DNA from: Bradyrhizobium algeriense
Lineage (GTDB): Bacteria > Pseudomonadota > Alphaproteobacteria > Rhizobiales > Xanthobacteraceae
DNA: 64,000 nt
Assembly (NCBI RefSeq): GCF_003062295.1
Contig: NZ_PYCN01000001.1
Coordinates: forward strand, 20,001 to 84,000
Direction of reading: 5' to 3'
A model generated the notes under the pieces. It saw nothing but the letters and a program-made list of their open reading frames with translations. It made no database searches and was not told the origin of the DNA. Each line of letters opens with the position of its first letter. The first letter of the stretch is position 1. This document shows, in pieces, positions 1-10,526 of the stretch. The translations under genes were made by a program, and so were the position numbers.

Positions 1-213
1 CTTGCGATGAGCGAGCGCCGAAATGATCTGGAGATTAGGAATGAGAGCCCGCAAATTGCTTTGCAGATCCCAAACTCGGATCGATCTCCTCTTTACGATG
101 TCAGATATCACGCACGTCACTGTCCATCCGGACAATGCGTGCGAAGTGATGTTTCGCGGACGATATGAAAAGCGCTTTGTTAGCAGGGCACTTTGTCGAT
201 CTTCAATTCCATC
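1..213. other. rRNA internal transcribed spacer, tRNA-Ala side
   Basis: This is the spacer of the rRNA operon between tRNA-Ala and the 23S gene, which must lie beyond the left edge because the operon reads right to left. I see no coding potential that I would trust. A reading frame that crosses this stretch also runs through the tRNA gene and is spurious. Confidence 0.7.
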
Positions 214-289
214 TGGTGGAGCCAGACGGGATCGAACCGACGACCTCATGCTTGCAAAGCACGCGCTCTCCCAGCTGAGCTATGGCCCC
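214..289 (-). tRNA. tRNA-Ala (anticodon TGC)
   Basis: The gene is 76 nt with an encoded CCA end. The acceptor arm GGGGCCA pairs with TGGCTCC, the anticodon arm presents TGC, and the T-loop GGTTCGATCCC is intact. It lies between 16S and 23S, directly downstream of tRNA-Ile, which is the standard bacterial rRNA operon order. Confidence 0.97.
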
Positions 290-346
290 GTACCAGAAGA
301 CGAATGCTTTACGTCGATTATTGAGACGTAGTGCGCTCGATCAAAG

Positions 347-423
347 TGGTGGGCCTGGGAAGACTTGAACTTCCGACCTCACGCTTATCAAGCGCGCGCT
401 CTAACCAACTGAGCTACAAGCCC
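347..423 (-). tRNA. tRNA-Ile (anticodon GAT)
   Basis: The gene is 77 nt with CCA encoded. The acceptor arm GGGCTTG pairs with CAGGCCC and the anticodon loop is CTTGATAAG. It is the first spacer tRNA after 16S and lies 57 nt ahead of tRNA-Ala. Confidence 0.97.
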
Positions 424-623
424 CTAACACGAGGGGCCGCAATGGCGCGCAGCCGGCTCACGCCAGATGCATCGCACAAGCGCTAAGCCCCTGGCGCGTG
501 TTCGTCCGCGAAGAAAGAGAAACGTAGACGGCGAAATCCCGCCAATGCAGCTCAACAATCCTGACGATCGTTGGCCACTGATGTTTCTAAAACGGTTCGA
601 TAGAAGCAAGCTTCTGAAGAACC

Positions 624-2119
<1,496 letters not shown>

Positions 2120-2527
2120 TTGGACTTGAAACTTTAAACCGGCTGATCACAACGTTTGACGAGGTCCCACCATATTTATCGCCTGCGATTCACATCGCGG
2201 ACGACGATGGTGTAACCTATGTAAACGTGTACCGCCGAAGTCTTTCGTCCAGCCTCGAAAGATGAAAACCGAAGTTTTCAAGTATTCGAGACTACGCAAG
2301 GACTCCGCCGTCCACGTTTCTCTTTCTTCATCTTCACTTGTCAAACAGCCCGGGATCGCTGGGATCCCACCCTTCCACTTCTGGAAGGTTCCCGCAGACC
2401 TCATCCGACGACAAATAACAACCGACTGTTATCGGCTGTTGAGTCACTCATCGTAATGAGGAGCTTACGGGGCGCGAATAGATGCGTTGGCCTCGGGGGC
2501 CAATGCATCGCCGCGCTCAGTGGCCGG

Positions 2528-2557
2528 GTTATAGGCCCGCCCGATCGGGGTTGTCAA
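2528..2557 (-). promoter_or_regulatory. rRNA operon promoter
   Basis: On the minus strand there is a perfect -35 box TTGACA (2557-2552), an 18-nt spacer and a -10 box TATAAC (2533-2528). It lies about 410 nt upstream of the 16S 5' end, a normal leader length for rRNA operons. The sequence just upstream of the -35 box is richer in A and T than the surroundings, which would suit an UP element. Confidence 0.8.
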
Positions 2558-2883
2558 CGGCCATCGTCAACAAATTGTCGCATCACGTCGAAGAAATTTG
2601 CGACGCCAAGAAGTCCCTATATTTGGGGGCTTTGGCCGCACTAGAGCCACAATCCTGCGACGTTCTGACTATAAGGTATGCATTGAATCACCGGATGTCA
2701 GTGGGGGCTGCCGGTGGTCATCTACCCGGGACAGGCAATCTCGATGAACCCGTTGCCTTTCCCATGCGGCCGAGCAACTTCGAGAGATCTGCACAACCAT
2801 TGACGTTCGAGACTCTGGCCGGTCTTCTTCTGGCCTCTGATTCACGAATCAATATGCGTGCGGCACGCCATGCTCCGGACTAG

Positions 2884-2899
2884 CGCCCTTTAAAGGGCG
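2884..2899. promoter_or_regulatory. 16-bp perfect palindrome before M23 gene
   Basis: The sequence CGCCCTTTAAAGGGCG is a perfect inverted repeat without a loop, 66-82 bp upstream of the probable TTG start of the M23 peptidase. A loopless palindrome suits a protein-binding operator better than a terminator. No regulator is assigned. Confidence 0.35.
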
Positions 2900-2965
2900 G
2901 AAACGTGGGGTCGGATCGGGCGAGGGTCTTGTCGGATGTGGTTGGAATTTGGGGGGGATACAGGG

Positions 2966-5035
2966 TTGAGCCAGAAGGCGCCACGCGGGAGCGGCTATGG
3001 ACGCGAGACCGGGATCATCGATCTCGGTCACGAGCCGCCGCTTTCCGTCGATGGCTCCGAGGCCGCGGTGATCGATCGCCGCCGTGTCTCCGTACAATGG
3101 TTTAGCGGGACTATCCTGACCGGTCTGTGCGGCGCGGCTCTCATCGGCGGCGCCGTTTTTGCGTCCCTCGATGGCGAAATGACCTTTGCCAAGGTTCCCG
3201 AGCGGGTTGAGGGCGCGCTGCGCGGGGCGTTCGGCGCCAACGATCGCACCGCCACCCTGCACAAGAGCGACCGCCTGCCGCCTCCCGGCGAATCCAGCGC
3301 CTCGCGCAATGTGATGCGGGTATCGACCGTCACCCGCGTCGGCAACCGCGACGTGATGCGGGTGCGGCCGTTCGTCCGCATCTCCGGCAATCTGTCGATG
3401 ACGACGAGCGATCTCAGCTCAAAAATCCCGCCGTTCAACGCCCAGCGCATGCTGACCGATGTCGGCACCACGACACAGGCCGCTTCCGAGGATCCGAACA
3501 ATCCCGAGGCCGTCGAACCCGACGCCGAGGTTTCCTTCGTTACCAAGGATCTCGCAACGGTGCTGCCGAAGGCGAAACTCGCCGCCGTGGTCGCGCTCGA
3601 CGAAGTCCTGATGCGGGTACGGGATGCCGCGAACTGGCGCGGCTCGGGCGGCGTCCGCTACACGTCGCTTGCCAATGCCGCAGCCGACGCCGGCGGCGTG
3701 CAGTCCGATCTCAAGCTCGCCTACGCCACCGAAGGCAACGTCTCCGATCCTTATGCCGGCTTTGAAACCCGCGTGGTGCCGGAAAACGTCACGTTGCTGC
3801 CGAAGACCAAGGACCAGATCACCGGCGGCAATCCGTCCGGCGAACGCGTTCACGTTGTGAAGAAGGGCGACACGATCGCTTCGATCCTGCGCGATCTGGG
3901 CGCGACACCCGACGAAGCCAGGGCGGTTGCGTTGACCCTTGGCCCCCGCGGCCGTGACGGCGGGCTGAAGGAAGGCCAGAAGGTCCGCATCCTGATGGCG
4001 CCCTCCGGCCTTGGACCCGGCGCCCGGCTGCAGCCCTATCGCGTGGTCGTCGCCAACGACACCACCGTCGAAGCCGTCGCCGCACTGTCGGACGTCGGCA
4101 AATACGTCGCCGTCGACGTGCAGAGCATGAATACTGTCGCCGAGGCCGCTGCCAGCAAGGACGACGACGATGACGATGAAGATGATGGCAGCGGCGTCCG
4201 GCTCTACCAGAGCATCTATGAGACCGCCATGCGCAACAAGGTGCCGGCTGCCGTGATCGAGGACATGGTCCGGATCTATTCCTACGACGTCGACTTCCAG
4301 CGCAAGGTGCAGCCCGGCGATTCCTTCGACGTATTCTTCGCCGGCGATGACGAAGGCACACCCAGCACCGAAAAGACAGAGGTGCTGTTCGCTTCGCTCA
4401 CCGTCGGCGGCGAGACCAAGAAATACTATCGGTTCCAGACGCCTGACGATTCCGTCGTCGACTTTTACGATGAGACCGGCAAGAGCGCGAAGAAGTTCCT
4501 GGTGCGCAAACCCGTCAACAACGCGATCATGCGTTCGGGCTTCGGCGGCCGCCGCCATCCGATCCTCGGCTATACCAAGATGCACACCGGCGTGGACTGG
4601 GCGACCCCCTACGGCACGCCGATTTTCGCCTCCGGCAACGGCGTGGTCGAAAAGGTCGGCTGGGAAGGCGGCTACGGCAAATATGTCCGCCTGAAACACA
4701 ACAACGGCTACGAGACCGCCTATGGCCACATGTCGGCGTTCGCCAAGGGCATGGAGCCCGGCAAGCGCGTGCGCCAGGGCCAGGTGATCGGCTTCGTCGG
4801 ATCGACGGGCATGTCAACCGGCGCCCATGTCCACTACGAAATCCTGGTCAACGGCCGCTTCGTCGATCCGATGCGCGTCAAGCTGCCCCGAGGCCGCTCG
4901 CTCGAAGGCGCGATGATGGCGAACTTCGAAAAAGAGCGCGACCGCCTCGATGTGCAGATGAACAACCGCGGCAGCGCGGCCCGCGTTTCCGAAGCAGCCG
5001 GTGCCGCGCAGCAGACGCGTCAGATCAGCCGCTGA
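2966..5035 (+). CDS. LysM/M23 family zinc metallopeptidase (cell-wall hydrolase)
   Basis: A membrane-anchored, LytM-type peptidoglycan endopeptidase of about 689 residues. It has a short cytoplasmic N-terminus, one membrane segment (about residues 46-67), a long periplasmic linker, a LysM motif (about 293-340, VHVVKKGDTIASIL), an acidic run of D/E near 397-407 and a C-terminal M23 domain. Zinc ligands are visible: the H and D of MHTGVD (codons at 4583 and 4595) and the HVH pair (codons at 4826 and 4832). The TTG at 2966 (LSQKAPRG) follows a G-rich ribosome site. An ATG at 2936 in the same frame is possible but has no such site. The family cleaves peptide cross-bridges in murein. Its neighbours give no clear operon. 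Confidence 0.9.
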   Translation: MSQKAPRGSGYGRETGIIDLGHEPPLSVDGSEAAVIDRRRVSVQWFSGTILTGLCGAALIGGAVFASLDGEMTFAKVPERVEGALRGAFGANDRTATLHKSDRLPPPGESSASRNVMRVSTVTRVGNRDVMRVRPFVRISGNLSMTTSDLSSKIPPFNAQRMLTDVGTTTQAASEDPNNPEAVEPDAEVSFVTKDLATVLPKAKLAAVVALDEVLMRVRDAANWRGSGGVRYTSLANAAADAGGVQSDLKLAYATEGNVSDPYAGFETRVVPENVTLLPKTKDQITGGNPSGERVHVVKKGDTIASILRDLGATPDEARAVALTLGPRGRDGGLKEGQKVRILMAPSGLGPGARLQPYRVVVANDTTVEAVAALSDVGKYVAVDVQSMNTVAEAAASKDDDDDDEDDGSGVRLYQSIYETAMRNKVPAAVIEDMVRIYSYDVDFQRKVQPGDSFDVFFAGDDEGTPSTEKTEVLFASLTVGGETKKYYRFQTPDDSVVDFYDETGKSAKKFLVRKPVNNAIMRSGFGGRRHPILGYTKMHTGVDWATPYGTPIFASGNGVVEKVGWEGGYGKYVRLKHNNGYETAYGHMSAFAKGMEPGKRVRQGQVIGFVGSTGMSTGAHVHYEILVNGRFVDPMRVKLPRGRSLEGAMMANFEKERDRLDVQMNNRGSAARVSEAAGAAQQTRQISR

Positions 5036-5187
5036 GCCTTCGATAAAATCTTGAAAATCGGATGGGGCTTTTCACGCCCCGTGTCGGATTTATGGCAGCG
5101 GCACAGCGCTTTTTGCGACAGTTTCGTTTGCCAAACGGCCAGCCGCGACAAATACTGCCTCCCATAAAAACACTGGGAGGACGCGTC

Positions 5188-6813
5188 ATGACGAGCAGGC
5201 TTGCGCTTTGGGCGACTGTTGCGGCGATCGTTGCAGGCACCACGGCCGGCGCCTCGGCGCAGACCTATGAGGTCACCAAGCTCGTTCCCGGCTCGGCGTT
5301 TCATGGCGTGCACGGGCTCGGGATCGACAAGTCCGGCCGCCTGTTCGCCGGCAGCGTCGCGGGCGCCGCGCTCTATGAGGTCGATCGCAATAACGGCACG
5401 GCGAAGATTGCGGTGCCCTCCCCGGAAGGCATGTCCGACGACATCGCGTTTGCGCCCGACGGCACCATGGCGTGGACGGCCTTCCTCACCGGCGATCTCT
5501 ATTCGCGCAAGGGCGACGGCCCGGTCAAGAAACTCGCCTCCAGCCTGCCCGGCATCAACTCGCTCGCCTTCCGCAAGGATGGACGGCTGTACGCGACCCA
5601 GGTTTTCCTCGGCGACGCGCTCTATGAGATCGACGTCGAGGGCGTAAAACCGCCGCGCAAGATCATGGAGAAGATGGGCGGCCTCAACGGCTTCGAATTC
5701 GGACCCGACGACATGCTGTACGGCCCGCTCTGGTTCAAGGGCCAGGTCGCCAAGGTCGACGTCGACAAGGCCGAACTAAGCGTGGTCGCCGACGGCTTCA
5801 AGATTCCGGCTGCGGTTAATTTCGACTCCAAGGGCAATCTCTTTGTGGTCGACACCGCGCTCGGCCAGTTGGTGCGGGTTGATCCGAAGACCGGCGCCAA
5901 GAAAATGGTAGCCCAGCTCAAGCCCTCGCTCGACAATCTCGCGATCGACGACAAGGATCGCATCTTCGTCTCCAACATGGCCGATAACGGCATTCAGGAG
6001 GTCGATCCGGAAACCGGCGCTGCCAAACAGGTGATCATTGGCAAGCTGGCGCTGCCCGGCGGCATCGGTGTGGTCTCCGATGGGGGCAAGGACACGATCT
6101 ACGTCGCCGACGTCTTCGCCTACCGCACCGTGGATGGCGCGACCGGCGAAGTCTCCGAACCCGCCCGCATGCATGCCGACGGCGTGACGCTGGAATATCC
6201 GATGAGCGCGACCGCCAAAGGCGACGACGTGCTGCTGTCAAGCTGGTTCACCGGCACGGTGCAACTGATCGACCGCAAGACCGGCAAAACCAAGGAGATG
6301 CTGCACGACTTCAAGGCGCCGCACGACGCGGTCAGGCTTGGCGACGGCAGCATTCTCGTCAACGAACTTGGCAGCAAATCGCTGGTCCGCGCCAGCGGCG
6401 AGCACGGCAAGGACCGCACCGTGGTGCTTGGCAACCTCGAAGGGCCGGTCGGGCTCGCCGCCGGATCGGGCGGCGCGGTCTATATGACCGAAGCCTTTGC
6501 CGGCCAGGTGTCGAAGGTGGAAGCCAACGGCGAGAAAGCCGTGATCGCCAAGGATCTGAAGGGACCTGAAGGCATCGCGCTGGCGCCCGACGGCAAGCTG
6601 ATCGTCGCCGAAGTCGGCGCCAAGCGGATCATTCAGATCGACCCGGCCAGCGGAGCCGTCACCGAAATCGCCGCCAACCTGCCGATCGGATTGCCGGCCG
6701 CACCTGGAGGACTGCCGAGCAATATTCCGACCGGCGTGGGCGTTGGGGCAACGGGGGTGATCTACTTCTCGTCGGATATCGAGAACGCGATTTACAAGGC
6801 GGTGAGGAAGTAG
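5188..6813 (+). CDS. Secreted SMP-30/NHL-type beta-propeller protein
   Basis: A predicted periplasmic protein of 541 residues. ATG 5188 follows GGGAGG and gives a clean signal peptide (cut near ASA/QTYEV). An upstream in-frame ATG at 5062 would spoil it. The rest is built of repeating blades of the kind LAIDDKDRIFVSNMADNGI and IALAPDGKLIVAEVGAKRI, as in gluconolactonase/SMP-30 and Vgb-like propellers. No catalytic assignment is possible from sequence alone, so substrate and role remain open. The 3' third of this gene has a decayed second copy at 7922-8328. Confidence 0.85.
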   Translation: MTSRLALWATVAAIVAGTTAGASAQTYEVTKLVPGSAFHGVHGLGIDKSGRLFAGSVAGAALYEVDRNNGTAKIAVPSPEGMSDDIAFAPDGTMAWTAFLTGDLYSRKGDGPVKKLASSLPGINSLAFRKDGRLYATQVFLGDALYEIDVEGVKPPRKIMEKMGGLNGFEFGPDDMLYGPLWFKGQVAKVDVDKAELSVVADGFKIPAAVNFDSKGNLFVVDTALGQLVRVDPKTGAKKMVAQLKPSLDNLAIDDKDRIFVSNMADNGIQEVDPETGAAKQVIIGKLALPGGIGVVSDGGKDTIYVADVFAYRTVDGATGEVSEPARMHADGVTLEYPMSATAKGDDVLLSSWFTGTVQLIDRKTGKTKEMLHDFKAPHDAVRLGDGSILVNELGSKSLVRASGEHGKDRTVVLGNLEGPVGLAAGSGGAVYMTEAFAGQVSKVEANGEKAVIAKDLKGPEGIALAPDGKLIVAEVGAKRIIQIDPASGAVTEIAANLPIGLPAAPGGLPSNIPTGVGVGATGVIYFSSDIENAIYKAVRK

Positions 6814-6835
6814 CCGCGCTAACGGGCCGCAGCCT

Positions 6836-7246
6836 CTAGCGAGCGCTGTTGGCGCAGATTAGAAAGACGATTCCCAGCGCCGTAAGACCGAATGCCACGG
6901 CCGCAAGCGGCAGCAGCATGTCGATGGCGGCCTGCGTGCCACGAAGCCGGCCGCCCCAGACCACGAAGTCGCCCCTCCTCCAATCGCGCAGTGAAATGCT
7001 GTTCGGATGCCGCTCGTTGGGCATCCGGTGCCTGCTCCAGACCAGGGACAGCGACCAGGGCAGCATCACGGCGACCAGCAGCAGGACACTCACCATCGCG
7101 AGCGGAAGCCCGATGTCACTTTGGCGGTCGAACAAGATCCAGGCCGCGGCGGCGAACCAAACGACAAGACCGACCGCGGCGCGGTAAATGCCCGGGGGAA
7201 ACTGATCGAACACGGGTGCGTCGCGGGTAACGAGTTCCCTGGTCAT
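6836..7246 (-). CDS. Small integral membrane protein of unknown function
   Basis: A 136-residue protein with three likely membrane spans (about residues 24-40, 47-68 and 107-132). A basic, cytoplasm-like loop with the motif RDWRRGDFVVWGGRLRG lies between the second and third. I do not recognise a named family. It is convergent with the propeller gene, 22 bp away, and divergent from the SPW-repeat gene at 7417. Both lie inside the segment bounded by the propeller gene and its truncated copy. Confidence 0.7.
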   Translation of the reverse strand: MTRELVTRDAPVFDQFPPGIYRAAVGLVVWFAAAAWILFDRQSDIGLPLAMVSVLLLVAVMLPWSLSLVWSRHRMPNERHPNSISLRDWRRGDFVVWGGRLRGTQAAIDMLLPLAAVAFGLTALGIVFLICANSAR

Positions 7247-7416
7247 GAAAGCGCCTCCTGCCTCGGGATCGGGAAAATTTCTACCGGAGCACGCCCCTGC
7301 TCAGGCACCAACCGAGCGTGGCCACCCCGGTTTCATCAAATTTTCCGCCCGACCGCGGAACCGGCACGCGGTTATCCGGTTGATTTGCATAGGAAAACCT
7401 TCAATGGAGGGTTGCC

Positions 7417-7776
7417 ATGGAGAACTGGACGAACGCAAAATTCTGTGACGTCGCGAACTTGGTCCTTGGTGCGGTTCTTTTGTTATCGCCCTGGATATTT
7501 GGGTTCGACGCCGGAATGGTCTCTGCGAATGCTAATATCACCGGTCTCGTTATCGCGGTCCTTGCGGTCGCGGCACTGGCGGCATTCGCGGTCTGGGAAG
7601 AATGGTTGAACCTGGTCGTCGGACTTTGGGCTCTGGTTTCGCCCTGGGTCCTGGGCTTCCAGGGAACCACCGCGATGACCGTGCATGTGGTGATCGGCGC
7701 GGCCGTGGCGATCCTGGCGGCGATCGAACTCTGGATGATGTCCCAGATCCCGCCTCGGCTGACGACAGGCCGCTGA
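7417..7776 (+). CDS. SPW repeat membrane protein
   Basis: A 119-residue membrane protein with four hydrophobic spans and the duplicated S-P-W signature of the SPW repeat family: LLLSPWIFGFD near residue 23 and ALVSPWVLGFQ near 73. Each repeat spans two helices. ATG 7417 follows TGGAGGG. The family has no established function and is common in Bradyrhizobium. Confidence 0.9.
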   Translation: MENWTNAKFCDVANLVLGAVLLLSPWIFGFDAGMVSANANITGLVIAVLAVAALAAFAVWEEWLNLVVGLWALVSPWVLGFQGTTAMTVHVVIGAAVAILAAIELWMMSQIPPRLTTGR

Positions 7777-7921
7777 GGCCAAACTTTTGGATAAGCCGGA
7801 CCGGCGCTGGACAAGTCTGCCCCGCGCCGGGCCGGTGAACGGACTCGAACGGTGCGGCGACAGTGGTTTGTGCGTCACCGCTCCGGAATTCAATATTGCA
7901 CTTGTTGCTACCGATCCCGGT

Positions 7922-8328
7922 CCGACCGTGGAGGCGATGACGGCCTGCGCTCGAACTGGTTCATCGGTATGGTGCAACTGAGCGGCAAGACGGAGGAGAT
8001 GCTGCACGGCTTCAAGGCCCCGCACGACGCGGTCAAGCTCGGCAACGGCAGCATTCTCGTCAACGAACTTGGTAGCAAATCGCTGGTCCGCGCCAGCGAC
8101 CTGGCGCCCGACGGCAAGCTGATCGTCGCCGAAGTCGGCGAAAAAACGCATCGTATCGATCGACCCGGCGAATGGCGCCATCACCGAAATCGCCGCCAAC
8201 CTGCCGATCGGATTGCCGGCCGCACCTAGCGGACTGCCGAGCAACATCCCGACCGGCGTCGGGGCAACGGGGTGATCTACTTCTCGTCGGATATCGAGAA
8301 CGCGATTTACAAGGTTGTGAAGAAGTAG
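7922..8328 (+). pseudogene. Decayed, truncated copy of the SMP-30-like gene 3' end
   Basis: This segment aligns base by base with the last part of the propeller gene (from about 6220 to its stop at 6813). Long blocks are near-identical, such as the stretch around GGCAGCATTCTCGTCAACGA and the final 50 bases to the stop. Compared with the parent it lacks 183 bp (parent 6397-6579, a multiple of three). It has a one-base gain near 8145, and a 7-base net loss near 8258 that restores the frame. No start or signal peptide is present, so it should not make a functional protein. Confidence 0.88.
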
Positions 8329-8642
8329 GCGAGACGTCTGGAGCAGGCGTCGCCGTGAATCCGAAAACAACGGCCTCAGGATTGACGACGCTATGCAAGC
8401 GTCATCAATCCAAGTGATACCGCAATCCGCCCACGGACCCGATTTGCTCGGCAATCTTCAGACAGTGGGCAATCTGTACCGCAGGGTTCGCGGGACGCGT
8501 AAGCGATGACCAATCCCCAAGCGCTTTCGAACCCGTTGATCTCAATACTGCGGCACTACCCCATGGACGGGAGGACATCGCCGGCATGATCGTCAAGGCG
8601 TCCTCCGATCAGTTGGCCATCATTTCACCGTCATGCCCCACA
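8329..8642. other. Intergenic, no feature seen
   Basis: The gap between the propeller-gene remnant and the stop of the peptidoglycan hydrolase gene. I find no convincing gene, terminator or repeat in it. Confidence 0.5.
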
Positions 8643-10511
8643 TCAGGCGATCAGTGCCTGCGCGATCTTGAAGCGCTTAGCGACCTGACCCGGTTTGTCC
8701 GCAGGCCTCTCCACAGAGCGTACGAACACATCCACAGCCGTGTGGAGATCCGCCGCGTTTTTAAAGGCGGAAAACCTGCCGGCTTCCGCGATGATCAGTT
8801 GGGTGTTGAAAGCCGGGTCCATCAGCCGTTCCACACTGTGATGGCCTCCAACGCCCACGATGCGGTTAAGCTGGAATAGCCCCACGCTATCTTCGCCGTG
8901 TGTATTGTGTGCCCTGGGATTGAGGTTGGACTCACCGATCGCATTCGCAAGCGCCGCAATCTGCTGGTCTCGGCCATAGCCGGCGGCGGCGAAAGCTTTC
9001 AAAATCAGACCGGCAAACTGCCGGTTAGCGGGAGCGACGCTTGGCGGCAACGTGATTCCATCGATCGCGACGGCTCCAACTGCGCCAGGCTGGTCAAGCC
9101 ATCGTACCCCTGCGATCTGGCTCGCCGGGAACGGCGTCTTGCCCACCTTCTTGCTCTGGTTGCCGCCGAGCAAAAAGACTTTCTTCTTGTCTGGAGAGAA
9201 CTCGAGAAAGAAGCCGACATGTCCGGTGCCTCCGGTCGTCCCCGGCATGGGCGAAAGAACGACGACGGCTCCACGCGGGATGGTGGCCGACCGCAATGGA
9301 AAGTCGGCTCCCCATTTTTTCCAGCTAATCGCCGCTGCCGCCTCTTTCGGCACGCTCGCCTGGACGATCGGGTTGTCACACCTCTTCATGCAATGCGCCG
9401 CGAACGCGCCGCACCATGCCGGGGGTGGATTGGTGTTGGGGTTGCCACCAAAATCCGTGTCCGCAAAATACTTGCTGATTACAGCATTGTGCGTACCTTC
9501 CCTGACGCCCTCCGCTTGGGCCTGCTCTGCGATGGCCATCCAAGGCGCGCCGCCGGCGGTCACTTCCGGAATCATGTCCGGCCGGTGCTTTTCAATTCTG
9601 GCCAATGCGGCGACAAGCAGCTTCTTGAGCGTATCTTCCGCGACGTCGACAACCGATTTTAGCGTGCTCGGATTCGCCTCTGTGCCGAAGAAGACCGTAG
9701 GAAGGCCGGAAAGTTTCTCCCGCGCCTTGAACAACGCTGACAGTTCTTCGGCCGTCATGACGGCCTTGAGCACTTCCTTGATCGAGGTGTCCGGCGGGGT
9801 ACCTGCGTCTTGCGCGTCGAGAATGGCGATCGCCGCGGCCGGGCTGTTCGTCACATGCGCAAAGAACATGTCGAGGAAGCTTGCAACGAATGGGTCCTCC
9901 GCCGTGGCCTTTCCGGCGTCGAGGCGAATTTTGCTCATCGCCTTTCCGTGGACGTGCTGGCGCCAGGCCGCGGCAGGGATCTGAAGCACCGAATGGTCGC
10001 GATCGCTCGCGCGGGCATCGCTGGCAAGCGCACCGCCGTTATCAGTAAAATCCTTCCATTCGGCGACGGTGACCTGGAGTGCTCCGACGCCGTCGGAGCC
10101 AGGAATATTCTTTCCCAAATTCCTGATGTCCGTTTCGTAGAGCGCCCGCGCGATCAGAAAATCGGCCGAAACCACCCAGGGCCGGATCGACACCGCGGGC
10201 GGCGCTCCCTCCACGGGCTTCGTCTCATCGTTGAAGAGGAGTTGGACGTTGACGCACTCCTGAACGAAGGCGGCAACATTGAGCGGCGGTCGGCTCGCAT
10301 CATCGGTCCGGTCCTCACAGTCTGACTTGAGGACCCATCCCTTCAGCGCATCGTCGTTCGGAGCTCCGAGCGCGAAGAATAGAAACGCGTCCGAAGCTCG
10401 AATGGGATCGCCAAGTTCCCGGTTCGAGAACAACAGATCCTTGGATACCGAGTCAGCGGTAGGCTCCGACCGCAAGTCGGTCATCACCCCATGTTTTACG
10501 AAGAAAGTCAT
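8643..10511 (-). CDS. Multidomain peptidoglycan hydrolase (SLT-like, CHAP-like and phage-lysozyme-like domains)
   Basis: A 622-residue protein with three stretches that resemble wall-degrading domains. Residues about 115-152 (ARALYETDIRNLG, then GVGALQV) resemble a transglycosylase fold with a possible catalytic Glu126. Residues about 320-475 match the TIGR02594/CHAP-like type, with candidate Cys367 in PAWCGAF and His431 in GTGHVGFF. Residues about 498-620 resemble a phage-tail lysozyme, with Glu527 in NAIGESNLNP and GLFQLN. There is no signal peptide. It starts 15 nt after the stop of the lipoprotein gene, so the two are probably co-transcribed. A second ATG (10487) with GGGGTG upstream is an alternative start. 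The exact target bond is unknown. Confidence 0.8.
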   Translation of the reverse strand: MTFFVKHGVMTDLRSEPTADSVSKDLLFSNRELGDPIRASDAFLFFALGAPNDDALKGWVLKSDCEDRTDDASRPPLNVAAFVQECVNVQLLFNDETKPVEGAPPAVSIRPWVVSADFLIARALYETDIRNLGKNIPGSDGVGALQVTVAEWKDFTDNGGALASDARASDRDHSVLQIPAAAWRQHVHGKAMSKIRLDAGKATAEDPFVASFLDMFFAHVTNSPAAAIAILDAQDAGTPPDTSIKEVLKAVMTAEELSALFKAREKLSGLPTVFFGTEANPSTLKSVVDVAEDTLKKLLVAALARIEKHRPDMIPEVTAGGAPWMAIAEQAQAEGVREGTHNAVISKYFADTDFGGNPNTNPPPAWCGAFAAHCMKRCDNPIVQASVPKEAAAAISWKKWGADFPLRSATIPRGAVVVLSPMPGTTGGTGHVGFFLEFSPDKKKVFLLGGNQSKKVGKTPFPASQIAGVRWLDQPGAVGAVAIDGITLPPSVAPANRQFAGLILKAFAAAGYGRDQQIAALANAIGESNLNPRAHNTHGEDSVGLFQLNRIVGVGGHHSVERLMDPAFNTQLIIAEAGRFSAFKNAADLHTAVDVFVRSVERPADKPGQVAKRFKIAQALIA

Positions 10512-10526
10512 TTGATGCCCCTGGAT

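Larger units (their letters stand above)
2120..2935. other. rRNA leader and upstream intergenic region
   Basis: This long gap holds the transcribed rRNA leader (2120 to about 2520), the rRNA promoter, and about 370 bp up to the divergent M23 peptidase gene. Reading frames here lack a ribosome site or family resemblance. A perfect 16-bp palindrome lies at 2884-2899 just before the peptidase gene. Confidence 0.6.

Noticed and set aside
3419..4729. Long open frame opposite the M23 peptidase gene
   Set aside because: It is the antisense shadow of a high-GC gene. The plus-strand protein has clear LysM and M23 motifs and the minus frame has no family resemblance.
5036..5100. GGGGC...GCCCC hairpin after the M23 gene as a terminator
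   Set aside because: The stem is only five pairs and is not followed by a T-run, so I do not call it.
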